A stretch of 64,000 nt of DNA. Source: Brevibacterium sp. XM4083. GTDB lineage: Bacteria > Actinomycetota > Actinomycetes > Actinomycetales > Brevibacteriaceae. Where the stretch lies: assembly GCF_006489205.2 (NCBI RefSeq), contig NZ_VFYR02000003.1, forward strand, positions 365,462-429,461, in the 5' to 3' direction. Positions 7,934 to 16,313 of this stretch are shown here, one piece after another; the stretch's first letter is position 1, and every line of letters begins with the position of its first letter. The translations under genes and the position numbers were made by a program. The notes under the pieces are model-generated. The model was not told where the DNA came from. It made no database searches and saw only the letters and a program-made list of their open reading frames with translations.

Positions 7934-8905
7934 ATGCATTCGAAGAAGCTGCTCACCACTGTCGCCGTGGCCGGCGCCCTGTCGCTGGCCCTCAGCGCAT
8001 GCGGTCAGGGATCGTCGGGCTCATCCGACGGCGGATACGAGCCCCCCGGCAACGTCACGATGATCGTGCCCTTCGCCGCCGGCGGCGGCAGCGACATCGC
8101 CGGCCGCGCCACCGCCTCGGGTCTCGAGGAGGCGACGGGCAAGTCGATCACCGTGCAGAACATCGACGGCGGCTCCGGCGCGGTCGGGTACTCGGAGTTC
8201 CTCGGACGCAGTGGGGACCCGAGCTACCTGCTCGCCACGGAGACGGCGATGCTCGCCCTGCCGGCGACCCAGGACGTCGAGTTCACGTACGAGAGCTTCA
8301 CGCCGATCATGAAGCTCGGCGACGACTACACGCTCATCGTCACGAAGGCCGACTCCCCGCTCAACACGTGCTCGGATCTCACGGACAAAGCGCAGAACGA
8401 GCGCACGGTCGTCGCGATCTCCGGCGCCACCGGCCTCGACAACATCACCTTCACGCTCATGGAGAAGGCCACCGGGGCGACGTTCGACCGCGTGCCCTTC
8501 GAATCCGGCGCCGAGGTGATCACCGCAGTCCTCGGCGGTCAGGTCGAGGCGATCTCCGTCAACCCCGGCGAGGTCGCCGGTCAGCTCGAGTCCGGTGACC
8601 TCAAGCCGCTGTGCGCCGCCTCGGACGAACGCTACGAGTACGACGCGCTCAAGGACATCCCGACGGCGAAGGAACAGGGCATCGATGTCGCCTTCGCCCA
8701 GTTCCGCGGCGTCATCGCCCCCGGGAACATCCCGGATGAGGCGAAGCAGTACTGGATCGATCAGTCGAAGAAGTTCGCCGAGTCCGATGCCTACAAGAAG
8801 TACATCGAGGACAACATGATGCAGCCCAACGTCGCCTACGGGGACGACTTCTCCGCGTATCTGGCGGAGAACGACAAGGAGCTGCGTCAGGCGATCGGGA
8901 AGTGA
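7934..8905 (+). CDS. tctC: TctC-type tricarboxylate/dicarboxylate-binding lipoprotein
   Basis: A 323-residue extracytoplasmic substrate-binding protein of a tripartite tricarboxylate transporter (TTT). The signal peptide ends in the lipobox LSAC (Cys at about residue 24), so it is membrane-anchored. The mature part opens with NVTMIVPFAAGGGSDIAGR, the family's ligand-binding loop. ATG 7934 is preferred over ATG 7928 because AAAGGAG (7921-7927) leaves 6 bases before it and none before the other. The TGA stop overlaps the pdxA GTG start (8902-8905). The ligand is a carboxylate, not identifiable from sequence. Confidence 0.9.
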   Translation: MHSKKLLTTVAVAGALSLALSACGQGSSGSSDGGYEPPGNVTMIVPFAAGGGSDIAGRATASGLEEATGKSITVQNIDGGSGAVGYSEFLGRSGDPSYLLATETAMLALPATQDVEFTYESFTPIMKLGDDYTLIVTKADSPLNTCSDLTDKAQNERTVVAISGATGLDNITFTLMEKATGATFDRVPFESGAEVITAVLGGQVEAISVNPGEVAGQLESGDLKPLCAASDERYEYDALKDIPTAKEQGIDVAFAQFRGVIAPGNIPDEAKQYWIDQSKKFAESDAYKKYIEDNMMQPNVAYGDDFSAYLAENDKELRQAIGK

Positions 8906-9948
8906 GCGCCGCCGTGACCGAGACCACGACCCGCCCCCGCCTCGTCCTCGTGCCCGGCGATCTCTCCGGGGTCGGCCCCGAGCTTCTCGCCCGGCTCCTC
9001 GCCGACCCGGACAACCGCTCACGCGCCGATGTCCTCGTCACAGCCACCCCCGACGAACTGCAGGCCTTCGCCGACACCGCCGGGGTGAGCATCCCCGACC
9101 GCGATGCCATCGAGTTCCTCGGCACCGCCTACGACGGTGAGGAGATCGCACCCGGAGTGGTGAGCACGGCAGCCGGTGAGCGGGCCCTGGCCGACCTCGG
9201 CACCGCGCTCGACCTCTGGTCGGCCGGACGCGCCGACGGGGTGCTCTTCCTCCCGCTCAACAAGGGCGCGATGGGCCGGGCGGGGATGACGGAGGAGGAC
9301 GAGCTGCGGTGGTTCGCGAAGCGCATCGGGTTCACCGGCTTCACCTCCGAACTCAACTTCATCTCCTCCCTCGTCACCGCCCGCGTCACCTCGCACGTGC
9401 CGGTGTCCCAGATCGCCGCGGGCATCCGCGCCGGCCGGGTGCTCGAGACGATCGAGCTCCTCGACCGCGTCGTCCGAGAGACCCGGACCCCGACACCGAG
9501 GCTGGCAGTCTGTGCGCTCAACCCGCACGCCGGGGAGGGCGGGAAGTTCGGGCGGGAGGAGATCGAGGACATCGCCCCCGCCATCGAACTCGCTCGCACC
9601 CGCGGCATCGACGTCGAGGGCCCGTTCCCGTGCGACACGCTCTTCGGTCGCGCCGCCGGCGGCGACTACGACGGGGTCGTGACGATGTACCACGACCAGG
9701 GGCAGATCGCGATGAAGCTGCTCGGCTTCGATCAGGGGGTGACCGTCCACGGCGGGCTCCCGATCCCCATCGCCACCCCCGCCCACGGCACCGCGCACGG
9801 GATCGTCGGCACCCGCACCGCCGATCTCAGCCCGAGCCAGCACGCCTTCGACCTCGCTGTGGCGATGGCCGCCTCGCGCCGGGACACGGCTGCCGCGCAG
9901 GACCCGATGACCGGGACGACCGCCTCGGCGGGGGCTGAGACGCGATGA
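8902..9948 (+). CDS. PdxA-family dehydrogenase embedded in the transporter operon
   Basis: A 348-residue PdxA-fold NAD-dependent decarboxylating dehydrogenase. Hallmarks are GDLSGVGPELLARLL near the N-terminus, TSHVPVSQI, ALNPHAGEGGKFGREEI, MYHDQGQIAMKLLGF and PIATPAHGTAHGIVGTRTA with metal-binding histidines. Besides 4-hydroxythreonine 4-phosphate oxidation in B6 synthesis, relatives oxidise D-threonate/D-erythronate 4-phosphates or aromatic cis-dihydrodiols (TphB type). Placement between tctC and tctB argues for a catabolic paralogue acting on the imported acid. No DUF1537 kinase, the usual partner for tetronates, is present. GTG start overlaps the tctC stop. Confidence 0.82.
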   Translation: MSAAVTETTTRPRLVLVPGDLSGVGPELLARLLADPDNRSRADVLVTATPDELQAFADTAGVSIPDRDAIEFLGTAYDGEEIAPGVVSTAAGERALADLGTALDLWSAGRADGVLFLPLNKGAMGRAGMTEEDELRWFAKRIGFTGFTSELNFISSLVTARVTSHVPVSQIAAGIRAGRVLETIELLDRVVRETRTPTPRLAVCALNPHAGEGGKFGREEIEDIAPAIELARTRGIDVEGPFPCDTLFGRAAGGDYDGVVTMYHDQGQIAMKLLGFDQGVTVHGGLPIPIATPAHGTAHGIVGTRTADLSPSQHAFDLAVAMAASRRDTAAAQDPMTGTTASAGAETR

Positions 9949-9964
9949 ACGGAATGGAGGAGCC

Positions 9965-10567
9965 ATGAACACGGTCACTGCGAAGAATCCGCCCCGCAAC
10001 CGCCCTGAGGTCTCCGACGTCATCGGCACCGCGATCCTCGGGGTCGTCGGAGCCGTGGCAGCGGTCATGGGGATCGGCTACGGGCTGAGCGTCGACAGCG
10101 GCGAGGTGGGGCCGGGCCTGCTGCCGTTCCTCACCGGCACCTTCATCTTCCTCGCCTCGGTGGCGGAGATCTTCCGTCTCTTCTTCGCCCGCGTCGGAAC
10201 CTCGGGCGGGCGCATCATGTCCGCCGTCGAGGACATCGAGGCCACGGCCGCGGAATCGATCGACTCCGCCTCCGAGGCGGTCTCAGCCAGCGGGGACGAC
10301 GTCGACACCTTCGGTCGCACGGAGAAGCAGCGCAACCGCGCGCCCTTCGTCATCTTCGCGACCTTCGGCATCGCCCTCGCCCTCGTTCCGGTCCTCGGCC
10401 TCATCATCGCGCTGTCCCTGGCGATCCTCTTCCTCCTCATCGTCGTGGAGAAGCAGAAGTGGTGGACCTCGGCGGCGGCGACGATCGGGGCCGCCGTGTT
10501 CGTCTACATCGTCTTCGGCCTCGTCCTCTCGGTTCCCATGCCGACGGGGATGCTCGGCCTGATCTGA
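9965..10567 (+). CDS. tctB: TctB-type small membrane subunit of TTT transporter
   Basis: A 200-residue integral membrane protein with about four hydrophobic segments (residues 17-40, 48-70, 118-150 and 160-190) and a polar Ser/Glu/Asp-rich middle (about 80-118) that is longer than usual. This matches TctB, the small permease subunit. GGAGGAGCC precedes the ATG, 16 bases after pdxA. It works with TctA (next gene, 9-base gap) and TctC to import carboxylates using the ion gradient. Confidence 0.85.
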   Translation: MNTVTAKNPPRNRPEVSDVIGTAILGVVGAVAAVMGIGYGLSVDSGEVGPGLLPFLTGTFIFLASVAEIFRLFFARVGTSGGRIMSAVEDIEATAAESIDSASEAVSASGDDVDTFGRTEKQRNRAPFVIFATFGIALALVPVLGLIIALSLAILFLLIVVEKQKWWTSAAATIGAAVFVYIVFGLVLSVPMPTGMLGLI

Positions 10568-10576
10568 GGAGTTCTC

Positions 10577-12094
10577 ATGATCGACAATCTCATGCTCGGG
10601 CTGGAGACCGCGGTCAGCCCGGAGAATCTGCTGTGGTGCTTCGTCGGCGTGCTGCTCGGCACGGTCATCGGATTGCTGCCCGGCCTCGGATCGACCACGG
10701 GCGTGGCGATCCTCCTGCCCGTCACCCTGACGTTCGACCCGGTGACCGCGCTCATCATGCTCGCCGGCATCTACTACGGGTCACAGTACGGGTCGTCGAT
10801 CAGTTCGATCCTCATCTCGACCCCCGGTGACTCCTCGAGCGTCGTGCTCACGATCGACGGCTATCAGATGGCGCGGAAGGGCAGAGCCGGAGCGGCGCTG
10901 GCGATCTCGGCTCTCGCCTCGTTCTTCGCCGCCATCGTCTCCCTCATCGGCCTCATCGCCCTCGCACAGCCGATCGCCCGGTTCGCCCTCAACTTCGGTC
11001 CGGCCGAGAACCTCGCGATCATCCTCCTCGGCATGGCGACGATCGTGTCGTTCGCCGGGGAGAACATCCTGCGCGGCATCACGATGGCCGCGGCCGGACT
11101 GCTCGTGTCGATGGTCGGGGTCGCCTCGGGATTCTCCACGGCGCGGTTCACGTTCGGCAGCGTCAATCTCCTCTCCGGCCTCGACTTCGTCGCCGTGATG
11201 ATCGGCATCTTCGCCGTCGGTGAGGTCCTCCACCAGATCCGCCGAGGCGGGGAGAAGCCCATCCGCGCCGGTTTCCGGGATCTGCTCGTGACGAAGGAGG
11301 AGCTGCGGCGGGCGTTCCCGTCGACGGTGCGCGGCACCGGTCTCGGCTTCACCGTCGGAGTCCTGCCCGGCGCCGGGGCGACGCTCGCGACGTTCCTCGC
11401 CTACGGTGTCGAGAAGCAGGTGAGCCGGTTCCGGCAGTTCATCGGCAAGGGCGCACCCGAGGCCGTGGCGGCTCCCGAGGCGGCGAACAATGCGGCCGCG
11501 AACGCGAGCTTCATCCCGACCCTCGCCCTCGGCATCCCCGGCAGCGGCACGACGGCGGTCCTCCTCGGCGCCTTCATCATCTTCGGTCTGCAGCCCGGAC
11601 CGCTGCTCTTCCAGCAGGAGCCGGATCTCGTGTGGGGTCTGCTCGTGAGCTTCTTCTTCGGCAACCTCATCCTGCTCGTGCTCAACCTGCCGATGGCGCC
11701 GGTGTTCGCGCAGATCCTGCGGATCCCCTACGTCTACCTCTATCCGATCGTGCTGATGATGAGCTTCATCGGCGCCTTCGCGCTCGGCAACAACATGTTC
11801 ACCCTGTGGATCGTGTTCTTCTCCGGGCTGCTCGGCTACTTCATGAAGCGCTTCGACTTCCCCGCCGCGCCGTTCGTCCTCGGCCTCGTGCTCGGCCCGC
11901 TGCTCGAGAAGTACCTCGTGCAGACCTCGGCGCTGGGCAACGGCAGCCTGCTCATCATGTTCCAGCAGCCGCTCTCGCTCATCCTCACCCTCGCGGCCCT
12001 CGTCGCACTGGCCTACCCGCTCATCGCCGCGGTCATCCGCAACCTGCGGACCCGGCGGGCCGATGCGAAGCAGCGCGAGACCGTGACGCACTGA
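10577..12094 (+). CDS. tctA: TctA-type large membrane subunit of TTT transporter
   Basis: A 505-residue, roughly 12-helix permease with the TctA hallmarks GTVIGLLPGLGSTTGVAILLP, YYGSQYGSSISSIL, TPGDSSSVVLTIDGYQMA, GVLPGAGATLATFLAYGVEK, the APEAANNAAANASFIPTLALGIPGS-type repeat signature and GLQPGPLLF. The two glycine/proline-rich half-repeats of the family are both intact. AGGAG sits 5 bases before the ATG. Last gene of the tctC-pdxA-tctBA operon; the convergent aldo/keto reductase follows after 15 bases. Confidence 0.93.
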   Translation: MIDNLMLGLETAVSPENLLWCFVGVLLGTVIGLLPGLGSTTGVAILLPVTLTFDPVTALIMLAGIYYGSQYGSSISSILISTPGDSSSVVLTIDGYQMARKGRAGAALAISALASFFAAIVSLIGLIALAQPIARFALNFGPAENLAIILLGMATIVSFAGENILRGITMAAAGLLVSMVGVASGFSTARFTFGSVNLLSGLDFVAVMIGIFAVGEVLHQIRRGGEKPIRAGFRDLLVTKEELRRAFPSTVRGTGLGFTVGVLPGAGATLATFLAYGVEKQVSRFRQFIGKGAPEAVAAPEAANNAAANASFIPTLALGIPGSGTTAVLLGAFIIFGLQPGPLLFQQEPDLVWGLLVSFFFGNLILLVLNLPMAPVFAQILRIPYVYLYPIVLMMSFIGAFALGNNMFTLWIVFFSGLLGYFMKRFDFPAAPFVLGLVLGPLLEKYLVQTSALGNGSLLIMFQQPLSLILTLAALVALAYPLIAAVIRNLRTRRADAKQRETVTH

Positions 12095-12109
12095 GGCCGC
12101 CGCGGCCGG

Positions 12110-12961
12110 TCACATCTCTTCGTGCGTGAGCGGGTCCCGGTCCTTCATCCGGCCGCGCTCGAGTCCGGAGATCGCAGCCACCTCGGCGGGGGTGAGGCTG
12201 AAGCCGAAGATGTCGGCGTTCGTCCGCTGGCGGGCCGGGTTCGCGGACTTCGGGATCGGGATGCTGCCGATCTCGACGTGCCAGCGCAGCACCACCTGGG
12301 CCGGTTCGACGCCGTGGGCGGCCGCCGCCTCGGTGATGGGCGCTTCGGCGAAGAGCCCGCCGTCGCGGTAGAGCGGTGACCACGATTCGGTCTGGACGCC
12401 GATCGACCGGTGGAAGTCGACGAGCGCGGTCTGCGGGAAGTACGGGTGGAGCTCGACCTGGTTGACGGCGGGGGTCACGCCGGTGGCCTCGATGAGTTCG
12501 GTGAGCATGTCCGCGGTGAAGTTCGAGACGCCGATCGATGTCACGAGTCCACGGTCGCGCAGTTCGATGAGGCCGCGCCACGTGTCGACGTACTTGCCGA
12601 CGCTGGGGTTGGGCCAGTGGATGAGGTGGAGGTCGAGGTGGTCGAGGCCGAGTCGGGCGAGGGATTCCTCGGTGCTCGCGATCGCCTCGTCGAAGCCGTG
12701 GTGGCGGCCGGGGATCTTGCTCGTGACGAACAGGTCCTCGCGGGCGACGGGGCTCTCGGCGATCGCGCGACCGACTTCGCGTTCGTTCTGGTAGTTGACC
12801 GCGGTGTCGAGCAGTCGGTAGCCGCCGGCGATGCCGGCGTCGATCGCCGCGACGCCCTCGTCACCGGTCATCGCGTAGGTGCCGAGGCCGATCTGCGGGA
12901 TCGGACGACCATCATTGAGATCGACGGTGGGAATCGGGGTGCCGTTGCCGGATTCAGTCAT
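12110..12961 (-). CDS. Aldo/keto reductase (2,5-diketogluconate reductase type)
   Basis: A 283-residue (beta/alpha)8 NADPH-dependent oxidoreductase. The catalytic tetrad is visible: Asp and Tyr in YRLLDTAVNYQNE, Lys in VTSKIPGRHHG and His in LHLIHWPNP. Also present are GVSNFTADML, NQVELHPYFPQ and the cofactor-binding C-terminal IPIPKSANPARQRTN. It reduces aldehydes or keto-sugars. The gene is monocistronic and convergent with tctA. Nothing in the surroundings fixes the substrate, so it may be a general carbonyl-detoxifying reductase. Confidence 0.9.
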   Translation of the reverse strand: MTESGNGTPIPTVDLNDGRPIPQIGLGTYAMTGDEGVAAIDAGIAGGYRLLDTAVNYQNEREVGRAIAESPVAREDLFVTSKIPGRHHGFDEAIASTEESLARLGLDHLDLHLIHWPNPSVGKYVDTWRGLIELRDRGLVTSIGVSNFTADMLTELIEATGVTPAVNQVELHPYFPQTALVDFHRSIGVQTESWSPLYRDGGLFAEAPITEAAAAHGVEPAQVVLRWHVEIGSIPIPKSANPARQRTNADIFGFSLTPAEVAAISGLERGRMKDRDPLTHEEM

Positions 12962-13035
12962 GATTCCACCCTACGACCGTCAGCGCACGACCGCACCCGT
13001 TGCCCTCACCTGCAAGTGTCGACGTCGGGGTCGTC

Positions 13036-13443
13036 TCAGGACTGCGAGTCCGCTTCCGCCTCGACGAGCCTGGCCAACGTCCTCGGTGCGGTGCTGCGGT
13101 AGGAATCGGTGAGCAGCTCGCGGAGTTCCGCGTCGGGAAGGTCGTCGATGTCGATGCCGATCCATCCGGTGGGCCCCAGGTACATCGGGACGAACGTGTC
13201 GTCGCGCTCGAGCATCACCTCGGCGTCTTCAGGATCGAGCAGGAGGAGGACGGCGTGCGGATGCTGCTCCATCTGCCCGGTCACGTGCTTCTCCGTGCCG
13301 CCGAAATACGCGAAGATCTTCTTCGTGAAGAACGCCGGGCGACCGTGCGAGACCTTCTCCTGCGCATCGGGATACCCGAGCGCGAGCGTCCGGAACCGCG
13401 CGAGCACCGGGTCATCATCGTCGAACATCTGCGCGTGCGCCAT
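13036..13443 (-). CDS. MmcQ/YjbR family protein
   Basis: A 135-residue protein of the MmcQ/YjbR family (cyaY-like fold, sometimes described as DNA-binding). The pattern is a short helical N-terminus, SHGRPAFFTKKIFAYFGG, then two segments ending in FVPMYLGPTGWIGIDID and a C-terminal helix ELLTDSYRSTAPRTLARL. The ATG at 13443 is chosen with GTGAGGAC just before it; codons further upstream read through non-conserved sequence. Molecular role in this family is not well established. It stands alone between an aldo/keto reductase and a divergent alcohol dehydrogenase. Confidence 0.8.
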   Translation of the reverse strand: MAHAQMFDDDDPVLARFRTLALGYPDAQEKVSHGRPAFFTKKIFAYFGGTEKHVTGQMEQHPHAVLLLLDPEDAEVMLERDDTFVPMYLGPTGWIGIDIDDLPDAELRELLTDSYRSTAPRTLARLVEAEADSQS

Positions 13444-13551
13444 GTCCTCACGATACTCCCGCCGAGGCGGGACGGCCCGAACCCCGACGAGGACGATCCT
13501 CCGCCCGACAACGGCGCATGAAATCATCGTGGCGCGTGCGTGAACTCGGGC

Positions 13552-13569
13552 GACTTGTGTAGACAAGTC
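13552..13569. promoter_or_regulatory. Operator-like inverted repeat upstream of alcohol dehydrogenase
   Basis: Perfect 7-bp arms with a 4-base spacer, GACTTGTGTAGACAAGTC. The TTGT...ACAA core resembles FCD-type GntR operators. It lies 28 bases before the ATG at 13597. A second perfect inverted repeat covers the start codon itself (13587-13608). Confidence 0.5.
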
Positions 13570-13586
13570 ACGCCGAGGTTGGTCAA

Positions 13587-13608
13587 CTGGTCGTCTATGG
13601 ACGACCAG
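13587..13608. promoter_or_regulatory. Inverted repeat enclosing the alcohol dehydrogenase start codon
   Basis: Arms CTGGTCGTC (13587-13595) and GACGACCAG (13600-13608) are perfect 9-bp complements around the spacer TATG, so the ATG at 13597 sits in the loop of a possible RNA hairpin or in the centre of an operator. Either would directly gate expression. Confidence 0.45.
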
Positions 13609-14757
13609 ACCTCGACTGCGACCGCGGGCTCCAGCCGCCGCGACACCGCGACCCGGACCACCCCGACTGCCTCCGCGACCCCGACTGCCTCCGCGGATCT
13701 TCCCGCCGCCTCATCGAATCCTCTGCCCGGGCCTCCGGCGGCGACCGCCGAAGCGCTCGTCTGGCTCGGCGATGATCGCTTCGACCGGCAGACCCTGCCG
13801 ATCCCGGTCCTCGCGGACGGGGAGAGCCTCGTGCGCCTGAGCGCCGCGACCGTCTGCGGATCGGACCGCCACACGGTCTCCGGCCATCGCTCCGGGGCCT
13901 GTCCGTCGGTGCTCGGCCATGAGGGAGTCGGCGTCATCGAGGCGACGAGGGGCGATCTCACCGTCGGCGAGCGCGTCGTCTTCGCCGTCACCTCGGTGTG
14001 CGGGACGTGTGAGAACTGCCGGCGTGGACTGAGCGCGAAATGCGCCGCGGTCGCCAAGGTCGGCCACGAAGCAACCGACTCCGGCTGGGCCCTGTCGGGC
14101 ACCTACGCGTCGCACATCCTCCTGCCCGCCGGCGTCGCGGTCGCCCCCGTTCCCACGCACGTGCCCGACGCCGTCGCGGCGACCGCCGGCTGTGCGGTGG
14201 CCACGGTCATGGCCGCCCTCGACGCGGCCGGGGAGCTGGCCGGACGACGAGTGCTCATCAACGGCCTCGGGATGCTCGGACTCGCCGCGGTCGCGGCGGC
14301 GAAGGCACGCGGGGCTGCCGAGGTCGCCGCGTTCGACCCCGCCCCAGACCGTCGCACCCTCGCCGCCGCGGCAGGCGCCGACGTCCTCGTCACCGGTGAC
14401 GGAGACACCCCTGCCGAGGTCGACGTCGCCATCGAACTCTCCGGCGCTCACGCGGGAGTCCGCACGTGCCTGGACGCGCTCGGCGTCGGCGGCACCGCGG
14501 TCCTCGTCGGCAGCGTCTCACCCGGCCCGGACGTCACCGTCGACCCCGAACGCATCGTCCGCGGGTGGCGCACGATCACCGGGGTCCACAACTACGAGCC
14601 CCGGCACCTCACCGCCGCCGTCGACTTCCTCGCCACCGCCGGATCGGTGCTGCCCTGGGACGACATCCTCGGCGGCCCCATCGGGCTGACCGATCTGCCG
14701 GCGGAGTTCGCCCACCCCACCCCGGGCCTGCGCACCGTCGTCGACCTCCGTCGCTGA
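13597..14757 (+). CDS. Zinc-dependent alcohol dehydrogenase (MDR superfamily)
   Basis: A 386-residue medium-chain dehydrogenase. The catalytic zinc region is ATVCGSDRHTVSGHRSG then LGHEGVGVIE; the structural zinc site is the Cys cluster in VCGTCENCRRGLSAKC; the Rossmann motif is NGLGMLGLAAVAAAKARGA. MDDQ at 13597 is taken as the start, but the first 45-50 residues are Thr/Ser/Ala-rich, not conserved, and include a two-copy TPTASA repeat, so translation could begin later. It is followed by an HpaI-type aldolase on the other strand. It resembles the alcohol dehydrogenases found near phosphonate genes, but no phosphonate gene is here. Confidence 0.82.
   Translation: MDDQTSTATAGSSRRDTATRTTPTASATPTASADLPAASSNPLPGPPAATAEALVWLGDDRFDRQTLPIPVLADGESLVRLSAATVCGSDRHTVSGHRSGACPSVLGHEGVGVIEATRGDLTVGERVVFAVTSVCGTCENCRRGLSAKCAAVAKVGHEATDSGWALSGTYASHILLPAGVAVAPVPTHVPDAVAATAGCAVATVMAALDAAGELAGRRVLINGLGMLGLAAVAAAKARGAAEVAAFDPAPDRRTLAAAAGADVLVTGDGDTPAEVDVAIELSGAHAGVRTCLDALGVGGTAVLVGSVSPGPDVTVDPERIVRGWRTITGVHNYEPRHLTAAVDFLATAGSVLPWDDILGGPIGLTDLPAEFAHPTPGLRTVVDLRR
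13660..13695 (+). repeat. 18-bp tandem duplication inside the alcohol dehydrogenase N-terminus
   Basis: ACCCCGACTGCCTCCGCG is present twice head to tail (13660-13677, 13678-13695) and encodes TPTASA twice. Perfect identity suggests a recent, length-variable minisatellite in a disordered leader. Confidence 0.7.
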
Positions 14758-14767
14758 CGGCAGACTC

Positions 14768-15526
14768 TCAGCTGCGGGCTGCCTCGAGGTCCTCCCGCAG
14801 CGCCCGGCCCGCTGCCCCGATGTCACTCGCCGAGGTGATGAACCGGAATCCCTGCTCCTCCCGCAGCTTGGCCTCCGCCCCGGTCGAGCAGTGGATGCCC
14901 GGCACGATGCTGGCGGAGTCCGCGGCGGTGCGGATGCGCACGAGCGCCTCGGCGTGGGCGTCGTTGGGCTGGCCCGGATCCGTGCCGACGGCGAACGCGA
15001 GGTCCGCCGGGCCGACGTAGACCCCGTCGACGCCGGGCACCGCGCAGATGTCCTCGACGGCGGCGAGCGCCTCGGCGGTCTCGATCATGACGAAGAGGAG
15101 CGGACGGGCGGCGCGGGAGTCCTGCACCCGGCCGGTGAGGATCTCCGCGGTCGGACCCCACGAGCGGCGGCCGCCGCGACTCGGGTAGTCGAGCGCGGCG
15201 ACGGCTGCCTCGGCGTCGGCGACGGAATCGATGAGGGGAACGATGATCGCCTCGACGCCGGCGTCGGCGAGCAGCCCGATCTCCGTGAACCGGTTCGCCG
15301 CGACTCGGGCCGTGACGAGCGCGGACCCGTGTGCGCGGACGGCATCGGACAGGCGCACGACGTCACCGGACCGGGCGAGACCGTGCTGGAGGTCGAGGCA
15401 CACGTAGTCGAACCCGGCCGCCGCCCCGATCGTCGCGAGCTCCGGGGCCGCCGACATCATCCACAGGCCGTTGTAGATCGCCCCGTCGCCGAGGCGGGCG
15501 CGATGGGTCTCGAGTGCAGCAGTCAT
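14768..15526 (-). CDS. HpcH/HpaI family aldolase
   Basis: A 252-residue class II pyruvate aldolase-type protein. Family markers are NGLWMMSAAPELATIGAAAGFDYVCLDLQHG with the metal/base region (DLQHG), VARVAANRF (substrate Arg), GVEAIIVPLIDS, the metal-binding Glu in FVMIETAEAL, and GVDGVYVGPADLAFAVG (Asp). These enzymes cleave 4-hydroxy-2-oxo acids to pyruvate or related keto acids plus an aldehyde. It converges with the alcohol dehydrogenase, 10 bases apart, which could oxidise or reduce the released aldehyde/alcohol; the link is only positional. Confidence 0.85.
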   Translation of the reverse strand: MTAALETHRARLGDGAIYNGLWMMSAAPELATIGAAAGFDYVCLDLQHGLARSGDVVRLSDAVRAHGSALVTARVAANRFTEIGLLADAGVEAIIVPLIDSVADAEAAVAALDYPSRGGRRSWGPTAEILTGRVQDSRAARPLLFVMIETAEALAAVEDICAVPGVDGVYVGPADLAFAVGTDPGQPNDAHAEALVRIRTAADSASIVPGIHCSTGAEAKLREEQGFRFITSASDIGAAGRALREDLEAARS

Positions 15527-15634
15527 GGTTTCATCGAACCATATCGCGGCGCCGCGGCGGTGGGGACGACCGCGATCCGGGCGGGCCTATGATGAGAAGC
15601 GCCGACCGCCGGCGACCGACCCGAAGGAGCACGC

Positions 15635-16288
15635 ATGGCGTACCGCACGGATGACGAGATCATCGCCGCCCAACCCGATTCCGTCGCGCGCACCCTCACC
15701 GTCGACGTCGCCGACGGCATCCGGCACACCGCGCAGTCGCTGACCCAGACCTTCCCCGTCTCACTGGAGAACCTCTGGGAGGCGTGCACCGATCCCGAGC
15801 GCCTCGGCAAGTGGTTCGCGCCCGTGGCCGGTCACTTCCGGCTCGGCGGACGCTACGTCATCGAGGACAACGCCGAGGGCACGATCACGGCCTGCGAACC
15901 CCGCGAATCCTTCACCCTGACGTGGGAGAGCGCCGGTGATGAGAGCGTGGTCGACGTGCGCATGGCCAAGGACGGCCGCCACGCCCGGCTCACCCTCGAA
16001 CACCGGTTCACCGCCGAGGCCGACGCCGACTTCTGGACGCAGTTCGGCCCCGGTGCCGGCGGGGTCGGCTGGGACCTCTCGTTCCTCGGTCTCGCCCTCT
16101 ACCTCGAGTCCCGCAGCGATGAGCCCCGCGACGAGGCGACGTTCGAAGCCGAATCCGCCCACGACTTCATCCGCATCGTCAGCGATCGCTGGGCTGAGGC
16201 GTCCCGGCAGGCCGGCACCCCCGACGACGAGGCCCGGGCCGCCGCCGAGCGCACGACGGCGTTCTACCTCGGCGAGGGCGACAGCTGA
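15635..16288 (+). CDS. SRPBCC (AHSA1-like) domain protein
   Basis: A 217-residue START-like protein. The AHSA1 signature is visible: FPVSLENLWEACTDPERLGKWFAPVAGHFRLGGRY, EGTITACEPRESFTLTWE, and LTLEHRF. The domain binds hydrophobic ligands; such proteins often accompany an ArsR regulator, but none is adjacent here. An extra C-terminal helical region (about residues 150-217) is longer than the minimal domain. GAAGGAGCACGC precedes the ATG. It converges with iclR. Confidence 0.8.
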   Translation: MAYRTDDEIIAAQPDSVARTLTVDVADGIRHTAQSLTQTFPVSLENLWEACTDPERLGKWFAPVAGHFRLGGRYVIEDNAEGTITACEPRESFTLTWESAGDESVVDVRMAKDGRHARLTLEHRFTAEADADFWTQFGPGAGGVGWDLSFLGLALYLESRSDEPRDEATFEAESAHDFIRIVSDRWAEASRQAGTPDDEARAAAERTTAFYLGEGDS

Positions 16289-16313
16289 CCCAGCACCGGC
16301 TTCACTGAGGCGG

